A stretch of 64,000 nucleotides of DNA from Pseudomonas asiatica. GTDB lineage: Bacteria > Pseudomonadota > Gammaproteobacteria > Pseudomonadales > Pseudomonadaceae. Position 1 is the stretch's first letter. The number at the start of each line of letters is the position of its first letter. A program made the translations under genes and the position numbers. A model generated the notes under the pieces. It was not told the DNA's origin and did not search any database. It was given only the letters and a program-made list of their open reading frames with translations. Of this stretch, positions 1 through 9,197 are shown piece by piece. The stretch lies in NCBI RefSeq assembly GCF_009932335.1, contig NZ_BLJF01000001.1:868001-932000 (forward strand). Reading direction: 5' to 3'.

Positions 1-519
1 GATCGCCCTGGAGATGATTTCACCTTCTTCGTTGCCCACTGGTACGCCGGGCCATTCCTTGAGGAACGCGCAGTCGTCGAACAGCGGGCACAGGTCCATG
101 TGCGAGATCGCCAGTGGCACTTCCAGCATCGACAGGGCGGCACTGTGCAGTGGGTGGGTGTGGATGATGCAGTTGACGTCGGGGCGTGCGCGGTACAGCC
201 AGCTATGGAAGCGGTTGGCCGGGTTGGCCATGCCGCGGCCTTGCAGCACGGTGAGGTCTTCGTCGACCACCAGCAGGTTGGAAGCGGCGATCTCGTCGAA
301 GCCCAGGCCGAGTTGTTGCGTGTAGTAGGTGCCAGGCTGCTCGGCGCGGGCGGTGATCTGCCCGGCCAGGCCCGAGTCGTGGCCGCCGTCGAACAGGATG
401 CGGCAGGTAAGGGCGAGTTTCTGGCGAGGAGTGTAGGTGTTGTCGGCCAGCGCCGTCAGCATCTGCTGCTGGGCGAGTTTGACGAGCTGATCCTTGGGGG
501 TCTGCATGGTGGTCGTCAT
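1..519 (-). CDS. Class II aldolase/adducin family protein (3' end beyond window edge)
   Basis: The minus strand reads open from ATG at 519 to the window edge, giving 173 N-terminal codons. The product belongs to the class II aldolase / adducin fold, soluble zinc enzymes related to fuculose-phosphate aldolase. The run IIHTHPLHS carries the expected zinc-binding His-x-His, preceded by a conserved stretch around NPANRFHSWLYRARPD. An in-frame ATG five codons upstream (534) is possible, but neither start has a strong ribosome binding site. The gene diverges from the acyl-CoA ligase gene, with a perfect palindrome in the shared gap, so it may belong to the same catabolic cluster. The substrate cannot be read from the sequence. 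Many such proteins have lost aldolase activity, so only the family is claimed. Confidence 0.85.
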   Translation of the reverse strand, partial: MTTTMQTPKDQLVKLAQQQMLTALADNTYTPRQKLALTCRILFDGGHDSGLAGQITARAEQPGTYYTQQLGLGFDEIAASNLLVVDEDLTVLQGRGMANPANRFHSWLYRARPDVNCIIHTHPLHSAALSMLEVPLAISHMDLCPLFDDCAFLKEWPGVPVGNEEGEIISRAI

Positions 520-591
520 GGGCTGTACCTGCATGAAGGGCCTATAAAGGCTGATTGGCGCGAAGCGCTATCAGGACACAAAATCAATATT

Positions 592-610
592 AATGACACA
601 AGGTGTCATT
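592..610. promoter_or_regulatory. Palindromic operator candidate AATGACAC-N3-GTGTCATT
   Basis: Arms of 8 bp (AATGACAC and GTGTCATT) are exact inverted repeats around AAG. A further half-site GTGTCAT lies at 621-627 and a related GGACACA at 574-580. The gap is shared by the divergent aldolase and acyl-CoA ligase genes. Size and symmetry suit a dimeric GntR-type or similar regulator, whose gene is not obvious in the window. Confidence 0.55.
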
Positions 611-755
611 TGCAAGCGATGTGTCATCACCACTGCCGCTCATGCGATGTGGTCCAGTGCAAACCGTTATGGCCTGCATACGTAACTGGTATTACTTGCT
701 CCGACCGCACGCTGTTTAGCATCGACCGGGTCTTAACCGCGACGAGAACAACAAC

Positions 756-2303
756 GTGAACCTCGCAACCCTAACCAGTCGAAGTGCAAGATACTGGCCT
801 GAGCGCTTGGCGGTGATCGACCGCCACACCCGCCTCACCTTCGCGCAGCTTGAACAGCGGACCAATCAGTTGGCCTCGGCCTTGTTGGCCCACGGCATCA
901 CCAGCGGCGAACATGTCGCGATCCTGGCTCCCAACCGGGTCGAGCTGGTGGAGGCTGAGGTGGCTTTCTACAAGGCCGGCCTGGTCAAGGTCCCGGTCAA
1001 TGCACGCCTGGCGCTGGATGAAGTGATCCAGGTACTGAATGACGCCTGCAGCGTCGCGCTGATCGCCGACCCGCAAGCTGCCGAGGCCTTGCTGGCGCGC
1101 AGGCAGGAGGTGCCTGCGCTACGCCTGATCGTTACCCTTGGCGAGCAGGGCGGCGATATCGGCTACGGCGCACTGCTGGCCCAAGGCAGCAGCCAGCCGG
1201 TCAGTTGCGATCTGCCTGACGATGCACTGGCCGTATTGCACTACACCTCGGGCAGTTCCGGTGTGCTCAAGGCAGCAATGCTCAGCGTCGGCAACCGCAA
1301 GGCGCTGATCCGCAAGAGCATCGCCAGCCCCACCCGGCGTGCCGGCCCAGGCGACATCATGGCCCATGTCGGCCCCATCACCCATGCCAGCGGCATGCAG
1401 CTGATGCCGCTGCTGGCGGTGGGTGCCTGCAGCCTGTTGCTGGAACGCTACGATGACCAGTTGCTGCTCGAGACCATCCAGCGCGAGGGCGTGACCCGGT
1501 TGTTCCTGGTGCCGGCCATGATCAACCGTCTGGTCAATTTTCCCGGGGTCGAGCGCTATGACCTGAGCAGCCTGCGCCTGGTGATGTATGGCGCAGCGCC
1601 AATGGCGCCAGCGCTGGTCAAGCGGGCTATCGAAGTGTTCGGGCCGATTCTTGCCCAGGGCTACGGCGCTGGCGAAACCTGCTCGCTGGTGACGGTGCTG
1701 ACCGAGCAGGACCACCTGTGTGAAGGCGGCGACTACCGCCGGCTGGCCTCGTGCGGACGATGCTACTTCGAGACCGACCTGCGTGTGGTGAACGACGATT
1801 TCCGCGATGTCCAGCCAGGCGAGGTGGGCGAGATCGTGGTCAAGGGACCGGACATCATGCAGGGCTACTGGCGCGCACCGCATCTCACCGCCGAGGTTAT
1901 GCGTGATGGCTACTACCTCACCGGCGACCTGGCCACGGTGGACCAGCAGGGCTACGTGTTCATCGTCGACCGCAAGAAGGAAATGATCATTTCCGGTGGC
2001 TTCAACATCTACCCCAGCGAAGTCGAGCAGGTGCTCTACAGCCTGCCGCAAGTGTTCGAGGCTGCCGTGGTAGGCGTGCCCGACGAACAGTGGGGCGAAG
2101 CGGTGCGGGCAGTGATCGTGCTCAAGCCTGGCATGCAGCTGCAGGAGCACGAGGTGATCGAGCATTGCGCCCAGGCTCTTGCCGGGTTCAAGAAACCGCG
2201 TGGGGTGGACTTCGTCAGCGAGCTGCCGAAGAACCCCAACGGCAAAGTGGTGCGCCGCCTGATTCGAGACGCCTACTGGCAAAACAGCGAACGCCGCATC
2301 TGA
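756..2303 (+). CDS. Acyl-CoA synthetase (AMP-forming, ANL superfamily)
   Basis: This 515-residue cytoplasmic ligase should activate a carboxylic acid with ATP and CoA. The ATP-binding P-loop YTSGSSGVLK starts at residue 163. The adenylate motif reads YGAGETCS, with the usual Thr before Glu replaced by Gly. The hinge region YLTGDLATVDQQGYVFIVDR is followed by IISGGFNIYPSEVE, and the C-terminal catalytic lysine is K497 in NPNGK. Length is typical of medium/long-chain or aryl acyl-CoA ligases. The start is GTG. It is followed 14 bp later by the acyl-CoA dehydrogenase gene and then an MFS transporter, so the three probably act together on one imported acid. The chain type cannot be decided here. 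Confidence 0.92.
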   Translation: MNLATLTSRSARYWPERLAVIDRHTRLTFAQLEQRTNQLASALLAHGITSGEHVAILAPNRVELVEAEVAFYKAGLVKVPVNARLALDEVIQVLNDACSVALIADPQAAEALLARRQEVPALRLIVTLGEQGGDIGYGALLAQGSSQPVSCDLPDDALAVLHYTSGSSGVLKAAMLSVGNRKALIRKSIASPTRRAGPGDIMAHVGPITHASGMQLMPLLAVGACSLLLERYDDQLLLETIQREGVTRLFLVPAMINRLVNFPGVERYDLSSLRLVMYGAAPMAPALVKRAIEVFGPILAQGYGAGETCSLVTVLTEQDHLCEGGDYRRLASCGRCYFETDLRVVNDDFRDVQPGEVGEIVVKGPDIMQGYWRAPHLTAEVMRDGYYLTGDLATVDQQGYVFIVDRKKEMIISGGFNIYPSEVEQVLYSLPQVFEAAVVGVPDEQWGEAVRAVIVLKPGMQLQEHEVIEHCAQALAGFKKPRGVDFVSELPKNPNGKVVRRLIRDAYWQNSERRI

Positions 2304-2317
2304 CCTGAGGAATTGCC

Positions 2318-3484
2318 ATGTACCAGCCAAGCGAAAAGGCCAAACAGATCATCGAGGCCATCGGCGGCTTCGTTCGCAACGAAATCCTGCCCCTGGAGCA
2401 ACGCGCCGGCCTCAGCTGGGCCGAACCGCACCCGCGTGAGGTGCTGCAGCAGGTGTGGCAACGCTCGTGCGAGCAGGGCTTCTACAACATCATGCTGCCC
2501 GAAACGATTGGTGGTGCAGGATTGAGCGTGTCCGACCTGTGTGCGGTGAAGGAGGCCACAGTGCTGACGGGCTCTATGCTGGCGCCGCACATTCTCGGCG
2601 AGCTTTCCGGGCCGCCGCGTGTCGGCCACCTGTTCAAGGTGGCCAGCCCGGCCCAGGTCGAGGCTTTCCTGCAGCCGGTGTGCCGAGCCGAAAAGGCAGT
2701 GTGCTTCGCGCTGACCGAAAGTGAAGCCGGGTCCGATGCCACGGCGATCAGGACTACCGCTCGGCGCGACGGCGAGCATTACGTGCTGAGCGGGGCCAAG
2801 CGCTACATTTCCGGGGCGCCTTATGCCGATATCGCAATACTGCTCGCGGTCACCGGCCCCGGGCGTGGCGCCCAGGGGATCTCGGCATTCTTTGTCGAGC
2901 TGGATGCGCCGGGCGTGCGGGTGGAAAGCGATTACTCGGTCATGTCCGGTGGCGGCGCCCATGGCGACATCCTTCTCGATGAAGTACGAGTGCCGGTGGC
3001 CAACCGCATTGGCGAGGAGGGGCAGGGCTTCAAGCTGGCAATGGGGCGCATCACGCTCAATCGTCTGCTGCATTGCCCAACCATGCTGGGCCTGGCGGGC
3101 CTGGCACTGAACCTGACGGTGGACTACGCCCGCACTCGCAAGCAGTTTGGCCAGCCGATCGCGATGTTCCAGTCGATCAATCACATGATCGCCGACATGG
3201 CCACCGAACTGCATGCGGCACGCAGCATGGTCTATGCCACTGCCGCGGTGAATGACGCCGGTGGCGATATCCGCACCCAGGCGCCGATGTGCAAGCTGTT
3301 CGTATCGGAAACGGCCTTCCGTATCGCCGACCGCGCGGTGCAGATTCATGGGGGGGCCGGGCTGTTGCGGGGCAACCCGGTGGAGTGGATCTTCCGTGCG
3401 ACCCGTATGATGCGCATTCTTACCGGGACCAGCGAAATCCAGCGCAACACCATTGCCAAGGGCGTGCTCATGCCCGAGCAGTGA
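2318..3484 (+). CDS. Acyl-CoA dehydrogenase family protein lacking the usual catalytic Glu
   Basis: This 388-residue flavoprotein of the acyl-CoA dehydrogenase fold would introduce an alpha-beta double bond into an acyl-CoA. The FAD/substrate signature CFALTESEAGSDATAIRTTA and the C-terminal QIHGGAGLLRG and TGTSEIQRN stretches are clear. In the canonical IYEGT motif, however, the base position is Thr369 (ILTGT). The alternative base position used by isovaleryl-CoA dehydrogenase (Glu in LERL) is Asn248 here (LNRL). The family assignment is therefore firm, but ordinary dehydrogenation chemistry is not assured. It is preceded by GAGG and lies directly after the acyl-CoA ligase gene, so it most likely acts on that enzyme's product. 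Confidence 0.88.
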   Translation: MYQPSEKAKQIIEAIGGFVRNEILPLEQRAGLSWAEPHPREVLQQVWQRSCEQGFYNIMLPETIGGAGLSVSDLCAVKEATVLTGSMLAPHILGELSGPPRVGHLFKVASPAQVEAFLQPVCRAEKAVCFALTESEAGSDATAIRTTARRDGEHYVLSGAKRYISGAPYADIAILLAVTGPGRGAQGISAFFVELDAPGVRVESDYSVMSGGGAHGDILLDEVRVPVANRIGEEGQGFKLAMGRITLNRLLHCPTMLGLAGLALNLTVDYARTRKQFGQPIAMFQSINHMIADMATELHAARSMVYATAAVNDAGGDIRTQAPMCKLFVSETAFRIADRAVQIHGGAGLLRGNPVEWIFRATRMMRILTGTSEIQRNTIAKGVLMPEQ

Positions 3485-3544
3485 AACTGCACGCCCGGCC
3501 TCGAGTGGCCGGGCTCTCCCACAAGAACAATAAGAGAGATCGAC

Positions 3545-4840
3545 ATGACTCATACTGACTCCCGCGCGCGTGCAGGCACGGCCTGGATGATTGCGGTACT
3601 GCTGGCACTGCTTATGCTGGTGAACTTCCTGGACAAGGTGGTCATCGGCCTTGTAGCGGTACCCATGTCCAGGGAACTGGGTTTGTCCCCGGCCGAGTTC
3701 GGCCTGGTGGGTGGCGCGCTGCACTGGTTCTTCGCCATCTCTGCAGTGGTCGGTGGCTTCATGGCCAACCGCCGGCCGACCCGCACCCTGCTGTTGGGCA
3801 TGGGCGCGTTCTGGGCGCTGATCCAGCTGCCCATGCTGTTCGTCACCTCCCTGTGGGCGATTGTCGCTTGCCGGGTGCTGCTGGGCATCGGCGAAGGGCC
3901 GGCGTCACCGGTGGCAACCCATGCCTTGTACAAGTGGTTCCCCAACGACCGGCGCAACCTGCCGGTGGCGCTGTTGCATACCGGTAGTGCACTTGGGCTG
4001 CTGGTGGCAGGCGCAATGATTCCATGGATCAGCGTGCACTATGGCTGGCGCATGAACTTCATCGTGCTGGCTTTGATCGGCGCGGTATGGTGCGTGCTGT
4101 GGTGGGCATTGGGGCGCGAGGGTACTCTTGACCGCAGCCGCCCCGGCCAGCCCAGGGAAGAACAGGCGCACATCGCCTACCGCCGTCTGCTCGGCGACCG
4201 CACCGTGCTGGGCAATTACCTGTGCCACTTCGCCGCCAATTGGTCGCTGGCCCTGACCTTGACGTGGGTGCCGAGTTATCTGGAAACCGGGTTGGGCATC
4301 GACCCGATCATGACCGGTCGGGTGTTCGTGCTTTTCGTGGTGGTGACCACGCCGCTGAGCCTGTTCATGGCCTGGCTGTCGCAGCGCATGATGCGCGCCG
4401 GGGTGGCGACACGCTGGTCGCGCGGAGCCTTCGTGTCCCTGTGCCTGATTGCCAGCGGGTTGTTGTCGGCGGCATTGTTCCTGCCGGGCCTGGGGAATGT
4501 CGAGCGAATCATGAGCCTGACTTTCAGTGGCGGGCTGGCGCTGGTCATGTACTCGGTGGGGCCAGCCATGCTGGCGGAGTTCACGCCCAGCGGGCAGCGT
4601 GGCGGCATCCTGGCTATCGGCAATGGTATCGCTTCGCTGGCCGGGCTGGCGGCACCCGTAGTCACGGGGTTTCTGGTGCAGGGCGCCGGAGCCGACCACC
4701 CGGCAGGGTATGGCCAGGGCTTCCTGGTATGCGGGGCGGTGCTGGTCATTGCCGGGTTGACAGGGTTGGTATGGATGGACCCTCAGAAAACCCGCCAACG
4801 GCTGCTTCAGGTGGGCACGGCTGCGCTGGCCCGGGCCTGA
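3545..4840 (+). CDS. MFS transporter, anion:cation symporter type
   Basis: This 431-residue inner-membrane protein has about 12 hydrophobic segments. It carries the helix-4 signature GIGEGPASPVATHALYKWFP, typical of the anion:cation symporter branch of the major facilitator superfamily, which imports organic acids such as hexuronates, phthalate or hydroxyphenylacetate with protons. A GAGA-containing ribosome binding site precedes the ATG. It closes the ligase-dehydrogenase-transporter group, so it is the probable importer of the acid activated by the ligase. The last 95 bp overlap, tail to tail, the convergent LysR gene, so the final 31 codons and the stop lie opposite coding sequence of the regulator. 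Confidence 0.9.
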   Translation: MTHTDSRARAGTAWMIAVLLALLMLVNFLDKVVIGLVAVPMSRELGLSPAEFGLVGGALHWFFAISAVVGGFMANRRPTRTLLLGMGAFWALIQLPMLFVTSLWAIVACRVLLGIGEGPASPVATHALYKWFPNDRRNLPVALLHTGSALGLLVAGAMIPWISVHYGWRMNFIVLALIGAVWCVLWWALGREGTLDRSRPGQPREEQAHIAYRRLLGDRTVLGNYLCHFAANWSLALTLTWVPSYLETGLGIDPIMTGRVFVLFVVVTTPLSLFMAWLSQRMMRAGVATRWSRGAFVSLCLIASGLLSAALFLPGLGNVERIMSLTFSGGLALVMYSVGPAMLAEFTPSGQRGGILAIGNGIASLAGLAAPVVTGFLVQGAGADHPAGYGQGFLVCGAVLVIAGLTGLVWMDPQKTRQRLLQVGTAALARA

Positions 4841-5795
4841 CCTGCGCTGCGTCAGAGGCTCTGCTGGGGGAGGGGGCACGCTCGATCAGGGTGCCTTTCC
4901 AGCGCTCGCTGCGCACCGCATCCACGAGCAGCCCGCGCACCAGGTCGCGCATGCAGGCGGCGGCGAACGACAATGGCTTGTGTTGCGAATGGGCCAGGGC
5001 AATCGTACGAGTGATGCGCGGCTCCACGATCAGCCGCGCGCTGGCCGGGGCGACCAGGTCCAGCAATGGCGGCCAGTTGCTGATGGTCGCCGCCAGGCCG
5101 GCGCGTACCAGGCTGGCTATGCCGGGCGCAGACTGCTGTTCATAGCTTGAATCCAGGGCCACGCCGGTTTCCATGGCCGCCTGCTCGATGCGCCTGCGCA
5201 GGTGCAGGCTGCGCGGCGGCATTACCAGCCGGCTCGACGCGGCCTCGGCCAGGGTGATCGGTGAATCGTCCGGACCATGCGCAGGCAGGCCGACCCAGTA
5301 CAGGTCTTCGGAGAACACGGGCTCGGCGACAATGTGCGCCAGCTCCTCGGCATTGGGCACCACACCGAAATCCACCTTGCCCAGCTCGATCGCCTGGCCG
5401 CCTTCGCGGCTAAGGCCGTCCCATACGGTGAGCTTGATACCAGGAAAGCGCGCCTGCGCCTGGGTGATGATGGCTGGCAACAACAGCGCCGAAGCCGTGG
5501 CCGGAATCGAGATGGCCACGTGGCCCTTGGGGTTGCCGCGGCTGGACTTGAGTTCGTCCTTCACCGAATCAAGCTTCTGTATCACCGAGCGTGCCACTTC
5601 GTACAGCTGGCGCCCTGCATCGGTCAGCTCGATGCCGTCATGCTGGCGCGCCAGCAACTGCATTTCCAGCTCGCTTTCCAGCAGTCCTATCTGACGGCTC
5701 AATGCTGGCTGGGCAATGAACGCGTGGCGCGCGGCGTTGGAGAAGCTGCCGGCTTCGACAATGGCAATCAGGTAACGCAGCTGTTTCAAAGTCAT
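4746..5795 (-). CDS. LysR-type transcriptional regulator with extended C-terminal tail
   Basis: This 349-residue regulator has an N-terminal winged helix-turn-helix (residues 1-60, including GSFSNAARHAFIAQPALSRQ) and a LysR substrate-binding domain to about residue 300. LysR proteins are usually about 300 residues; this one carries about 45 more, rich in Pro, Ser and Ala. About the last 31 codons are read antisense through the end of the MFS gene. It is divergent from the DUF1302 operon and convergent with the transporter, so either could be its target. LysR proteins normally act on the divergent promoter when their inducer binds. The start is well supported by the helix-turn-helix beginning at MTLKQLRYL. 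Confidence 0.9.
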   Translation of the reverse strand: MTLKQLRYLIAIVEAGSFSNAARHAFIAQPALSRQIGLLESELEMQLLARQHDGIELTDAGRQLYEVARSVIQKLDSVKDELKSSRGNPKGHVAISIPATASALLLPAIITQAQARFPGIKLTVWDGLSREGGQAIELGKVDFGVVPNAEELAHIVAEPVFSEDLYWVGLPAHGPDDSPITLAEAASSRLVMPPRSLHLRRRIEQAAMETGVALDSSYEQQSAPGIASLVRAGLAATISNWPPLLDLVAPASARLIVEPRITRTIALAHSQHKPLSFAAACMRDLVRGLLVDAVRSERWKGTLIERAPSPSRASDAAQVRPGPAQPCPPEAAVGGFSEGPSIPTLSTRQ

Positions 5796-6010
5796 GGCAA
5801 TTCTCAGGCTATGCCGAAGTGGTATGGCAACTATCGAGAGACGTTATTTGTTCAGCTCTAGTGGCCTACTTAGTATCGGGGAACACCGGATCGAGGATAA
5901 CAGAAACTTTCACTTATTTACCCAGCCCCTTTTTACACAAGCCTTTGCGCCGTGTTTCGGCGCTAACTCGCAACTCACTCTCGAATAAACACAATAAGAG
6001 GTTAAGAGTG

Positions 6011-7864
6011 ATGGCATTTCGTGCTTCTGGTCTTTCGGGACCGTTGTCGCTGCTTGCGTCGTCTGCACTTTTTTCTGTGCCTGCCCTGGCTGTTCAATTT
6101 AATCTGGGAGAGTTTGAAGGACAGTTTGATTCAGCGTTTTCGTTTGGCACCAGCATTTCCACTGCCAACCCGGACCCGGCTTTGCACAATAGTGCAAACA
6201 GTGATGACGGCCGCCTGAACTTTGCCTCGGGTGATGTATTTTCGGCAGTGTTCAAAGGTACCCATGATCTGGAGCTCAAACATGCCAACCTGGGTGTGTT
6301 CCTGCGTGGCACCTACTGGTACGACACGGCGCTGCGCGACCATGACCAGCGCTTCAAGCAGGTCGAGGACAACAACCGCAAGCGTTCGGCCAAGACCGCA
6401 GGTACCCAGCTGCTCGACGCCTTTGGCTACTACCTCTACGACATCGATGGCCAGCCAGGCTCGGCAAGGCTGGGCAAGCAGGTAGTGAACTGGGGCGAGA
6501 GCACCTTCATCCAGGGCGGGCTGAACGTCATCAATCCCTTCAACCTGGCGGCGCTGCGCCGCCCAGGTTCCGAGGTGAAGGACGCGCTGGTGCCGGTGAA
6601 CCTGTTCTACTTCACGCAGAACCTGACCGAGGCGTTGTCGGTCGATGGCTTCTACCAGTTGGACTGGGACCAGACCCAGCTCGACAACTGTGGCACGTTC
6701 TTCTCCAACAACGACTTTCTGCCCGATGGTTGCGATGGCCTGGATGTGGGAGCCAGGTTGCTTGGCAACCCGGCTGCCGTGGCCGGCCTTGCACCGTTTG
6801 GCGTGAACCTGACCAGCGAAGGCGTGCGCATACCCCGGGGCAGTGACCAGGATGCCCGCGACGGCGGGCAGTGGGGTGTTTCGTTGCGCTGGTACGTGGC
6901 GGCGCTGGACACCGAGTTCGGTGCCTACGCAGCCAACTATCACAGCCGCACGCCTTATCTGGGGACGGTCAGCAGCCCTTATTTCGACAACAGCCGCTTC
7001 GCCCCCCAGTTGTGCGCCAACCTGGGTATCGGCCCGGCCGGCTGCGCCGGGTTCCTCGGCTCCGCTGCCGGTCAGTCGCTGGTCGGTGCATTGCGCCTGG
7101 GTACCTCCCAGTACCGTGTGCAGTACCCCGAGGACATCCGCATGTACGGGTTGTCGTTCGCCACCACCCTGCGCAGCGGTACGGCCCTGCAGGGTGAGCT
7201 GAGTTACCGGCCGAATATGCCCATGCAACTCAACGGTACCGACATCATCCAGTCGCTGCTCAACGTCGAGGGGCGTTCGCCTTTGCTGGGCGACGGGCTG
7301 CGGCCAGAAAGCGCCAGCACCCTGTTTGACGGCTACCGGCGCAAGGAGGTGACCCAGCTTCAGGTGACCGCCGTACATGCCTTCAGTCAGGTGCTGGGGG
7401 CCAACCAGATGCTACTGGTGGGCGAGGCCGGGGCCACCTACGTCGGCGGGCTGGAGGGCGGCGCAGGCCCGCGTTACGGCCGCTCGGGTACCTTCAACAG
7501 TGGCGAGCTGGCGGACAACAGCGTCTGCCGGGCGATTTCCAAGACGCCAGAGCACTGTAACGACCAAGGCTTCATGACCCCGTTCTCCTGGGGCTACCGG
7601 TTACGCGCGACCTTGACCTACCCCAACGTGATCGCCGGCTTCGACCTGCGGCCGAACCTGTCCTGGTCGCACGATGTGCACGGTACAGGCCCGGTGGAAG
7701 GCTCGGCTTTCAGCGAAGGCTCCAAGGCCATGAGCGTCGGGCTGGATGCGACGCTTGCCAGTACCTACAGCCTGAGCCTGTCGTACACCGACTTTATCGA
7801 TGGCGACTATGGCACCCGTGGTGACCGGGACTTTGTCTCGCTGAGCCTGGGCGTCACCTTCTGA
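6011..7864 (+). CDS. DUF1302 family outer-membrane/periplasmic protein
   Basis: The 617-residue product starts with a signal peptide (cleavage likely after ALA near residue 29). It then shows alternating, aromatic-rich segments typical of an outer-membrane beta barrel, ending in FVSLSLGVTF with a terminal Phe as barrel proteins do. DUF1302 proteins are found beside DUF1329 proteins in clusters for hydrophobic substrates, and their biochemical role is not settled. The ATG at 6011 is preferred because AAGAGG lies just upstream and the signal peptide begins there; longer in-frame readings lack a signal peptide. The gene heads a four-gene operon with the DUF1329 and two DUF202 genes and diverges from the LysR gene. 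Confidence 0.87.
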   Translation: MAFRASGLSGPLSLLASSALFSVPALAVQFNLGEFEGQFDSAFSFGTSISTANPDPALHNSANSDDGRLNFASGDVFSAVFKGTHDLELKHANLGVFLRGTYWYDTALRDHDQRFKQVEDNNRKRSAKTAGTQLLDAFGYYLYDIDGQPGSARLGKQVVNWGESTFIQGGLNVINPFNLAALRRPGSEVKDALVPVNLFYFTQNLTEALSVDGFYQLDWDQTQLDNCGTFFSNNDFLPDGCDGLDVGARLLGNPAAVAGLAPFGVNLTSEGVRIPRGSDQDARDGGQWGVSLRWYVAALDTEFGAYAANYHSRTPYLGTVSSPYFDNSRFAPQLCANLGIGPAGCAGFLGSAAGQSLVGALRLGTSQYRVQYPEDIRMYGLSFATTLRSGTALQGELSYRPNMPMQLNGTDIIQSLLNVEGRSPLLGDGLRPESASTLFDGYRRKEVTQLQVTAVHAFSQVLGANQMLLVGEAGATYVGGLEGGAGPRYGRSGTFNSGELADNSVCRAISKTPEHCNDQGFMTPFSWGYRLRATLTYPNVIAGFDLRPNLSWSHDVHGTGPVEGSAFSEGSKAMSVGLDATLASTYSLSLSYTDFIDGDYGTRGDRDFVSLSLGVTF

Positions 7865-7868
7865 GGGC

Positions 7869-9197
7869 ATGATGATGAATATGCGAATGGTGATGATCGG
7901 CCTGTTCTGGGCCAGCGGCGCGCTGGCTGCGACAGGCCTGCCAGACAACCTCACCCCTGTGGGCGCCGAACGCGCGGCCAGCCCGGACGGCCGTATCCCG
8001 GCCTGGCAAGGCGGGTTGAGCGTCGCCCAGCAGCGCCTGGGTGACAACGGCACGCCGCTGGATCCGTATGCCGCCGAACAGCCGCTGTACCGGATCACGG
8101 CGGCCAACTATCGGCGTTACCAGGGCCAGCTTTCCGACGGCCAGGTAGCCTTGCTCAAGCGCTTCCCGCACACCTTCGAGCTGCCGGTCTACCCCACCCA
8201 TCGCAGTGTCGCGGTGCCTGCCGGCGTCGCCGCCTCGGCCGCCCGCAATGCAGCGCAGGCGCAGCTGGATGACCAGGGCAACGGCCTGCGCGGGTTCAAT
8301 GGAGTGATTGCGTTTCCCCGGCCGGACAACGGGCTGGAAGTGATCTGGAACCATCTGACCCGGCACCGCAATGCCAGTTACATTCAGATGTCCGACAGCG
8401 TCACACCGTTCAAGAACGGCCGCTTCGTGCTGATGAGCGCGCGCCAGGATGTAGCCCGCCCGGAAGGCCTGGGTGGGCTGGGTGCAGGCAATGTGTTGTA
8501 TTACTTCACCTACCGCATGACGGCACCATCACGGCTTGCCGGTGATGCCATGGTGGTTCACGAAACCCTTGACCAGGTAGCCGAGCCCCGCTTGTCCTGG
8601 GTCTACAGTGCCAGTCAGCGGCGTGTGCGGCGCGCGCCGAACATCGCCTACGACACCACGGGGCCTGGCACCGCAGGCCTGCGTACTGCCGACAGCCGCG
8701 ACATGTTCAATGGCGCCCCCGACCGTTACCAGTGGAAGCTGCTGGGCAAGCAGGCCCTGCACGTGCCGTACAACAGCTACCGCCTGGCATCGCCCGAGCT
8801 GCGCTATGCCGAGCTGATCAGGCCTGGTCATGTCAATCCGGCACCCACACGCTACGAGCTGCACCGGGTGTGGGTGGTGGAGGCGACGCTGAAGCCCGGC
8901 GCACAGCACATCTATGCCAAGCGACGCTTCTATGTGGACGAAGACACCTGGGCCATTCTCGAAACCGACAGCTACGATGCTGGCGGCCATCTGTGGCGTA
9001 CATCACAGGCCCACAGCTTCTACCACCCAGGCGGCGAGGTGGCGGTCAACGCAATGGAGGTCACCTATGACCTCAAGAGTGGCCGCTACCATGCGTCGGG
9101 GCTGATCAACGAGCAACGTCGCCCGTTCGACTTCAATGTTCGCACCAGCCTTTCGTATTTTTCTCCCGGCGCCCTGCGCAGCTTTGGCGTGCGCTGA
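7869..9197 (+). CDS. DUF1329 family periplasmic protein
   Basis: The 442-residue product has a short signal peptide (MIGLFWASGALA, cut before ATGLPD) and the DUF1329 fold, which resembles the lipoprotein carrier LolA/LolB half-barrel in known family members. It starts 4 bp after the DUF1302 stop and overlaps the next gene by one base, so translation is coupled. The start has several adjacent Met codons (MMMNMRM), and any of the first few could be used. By its association with DUF1302 it probably helps carry a hydrophobic compound across the periplasm. That role is inference from family co-occurrence, not from catalytic residues. Confidence 0.87.
   Translation: MMMNMRMVMIGLFWASGALAATGLPDNLTPVGAERAASPDGRIPAWQGGLSVAQQRLGDNGTPLDPYAAEQPLYRITAANYRRYQGQLSDGQVALLKRFPHTFELPVYPTHRSVAVPAGVAASAARNAAQAQLDDQGNGLRGFNGVIAFPRPDNGLEVIWNHLTRHRNASYIQMSDSVTPFKNGRFVLMSARQDVARPEGLGGLGAGNVLYYFTYRMTAPSRLAGDAMVVHETLDQVAEPRLSWVYSASQRRVRRAPNIAYDTTGPGTAGLRTADSRDMFNGAPDRYQWKLLGKQALHVPYNSYRLASPELRYAELIRPGHVNPAPTRYELHRVWVVEATLKPGAQHIYAKRRFYVDEDTWAILETDSYDAGGHLWRTSQAHSFYHPGGEVAVNAMEVTYDLKSGRYHASGLINEQRRPFDFNVRTSLSYFSPGALRSFGVR

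Noticed and set aside
2318..3484. Acyl-CoA dehydrogenase as a pseudogene because the catalytic Glu is missing
   Set aside because: The frame is intact, other motifs are conserved and it is placed in an operon; base relocation is known in this family.
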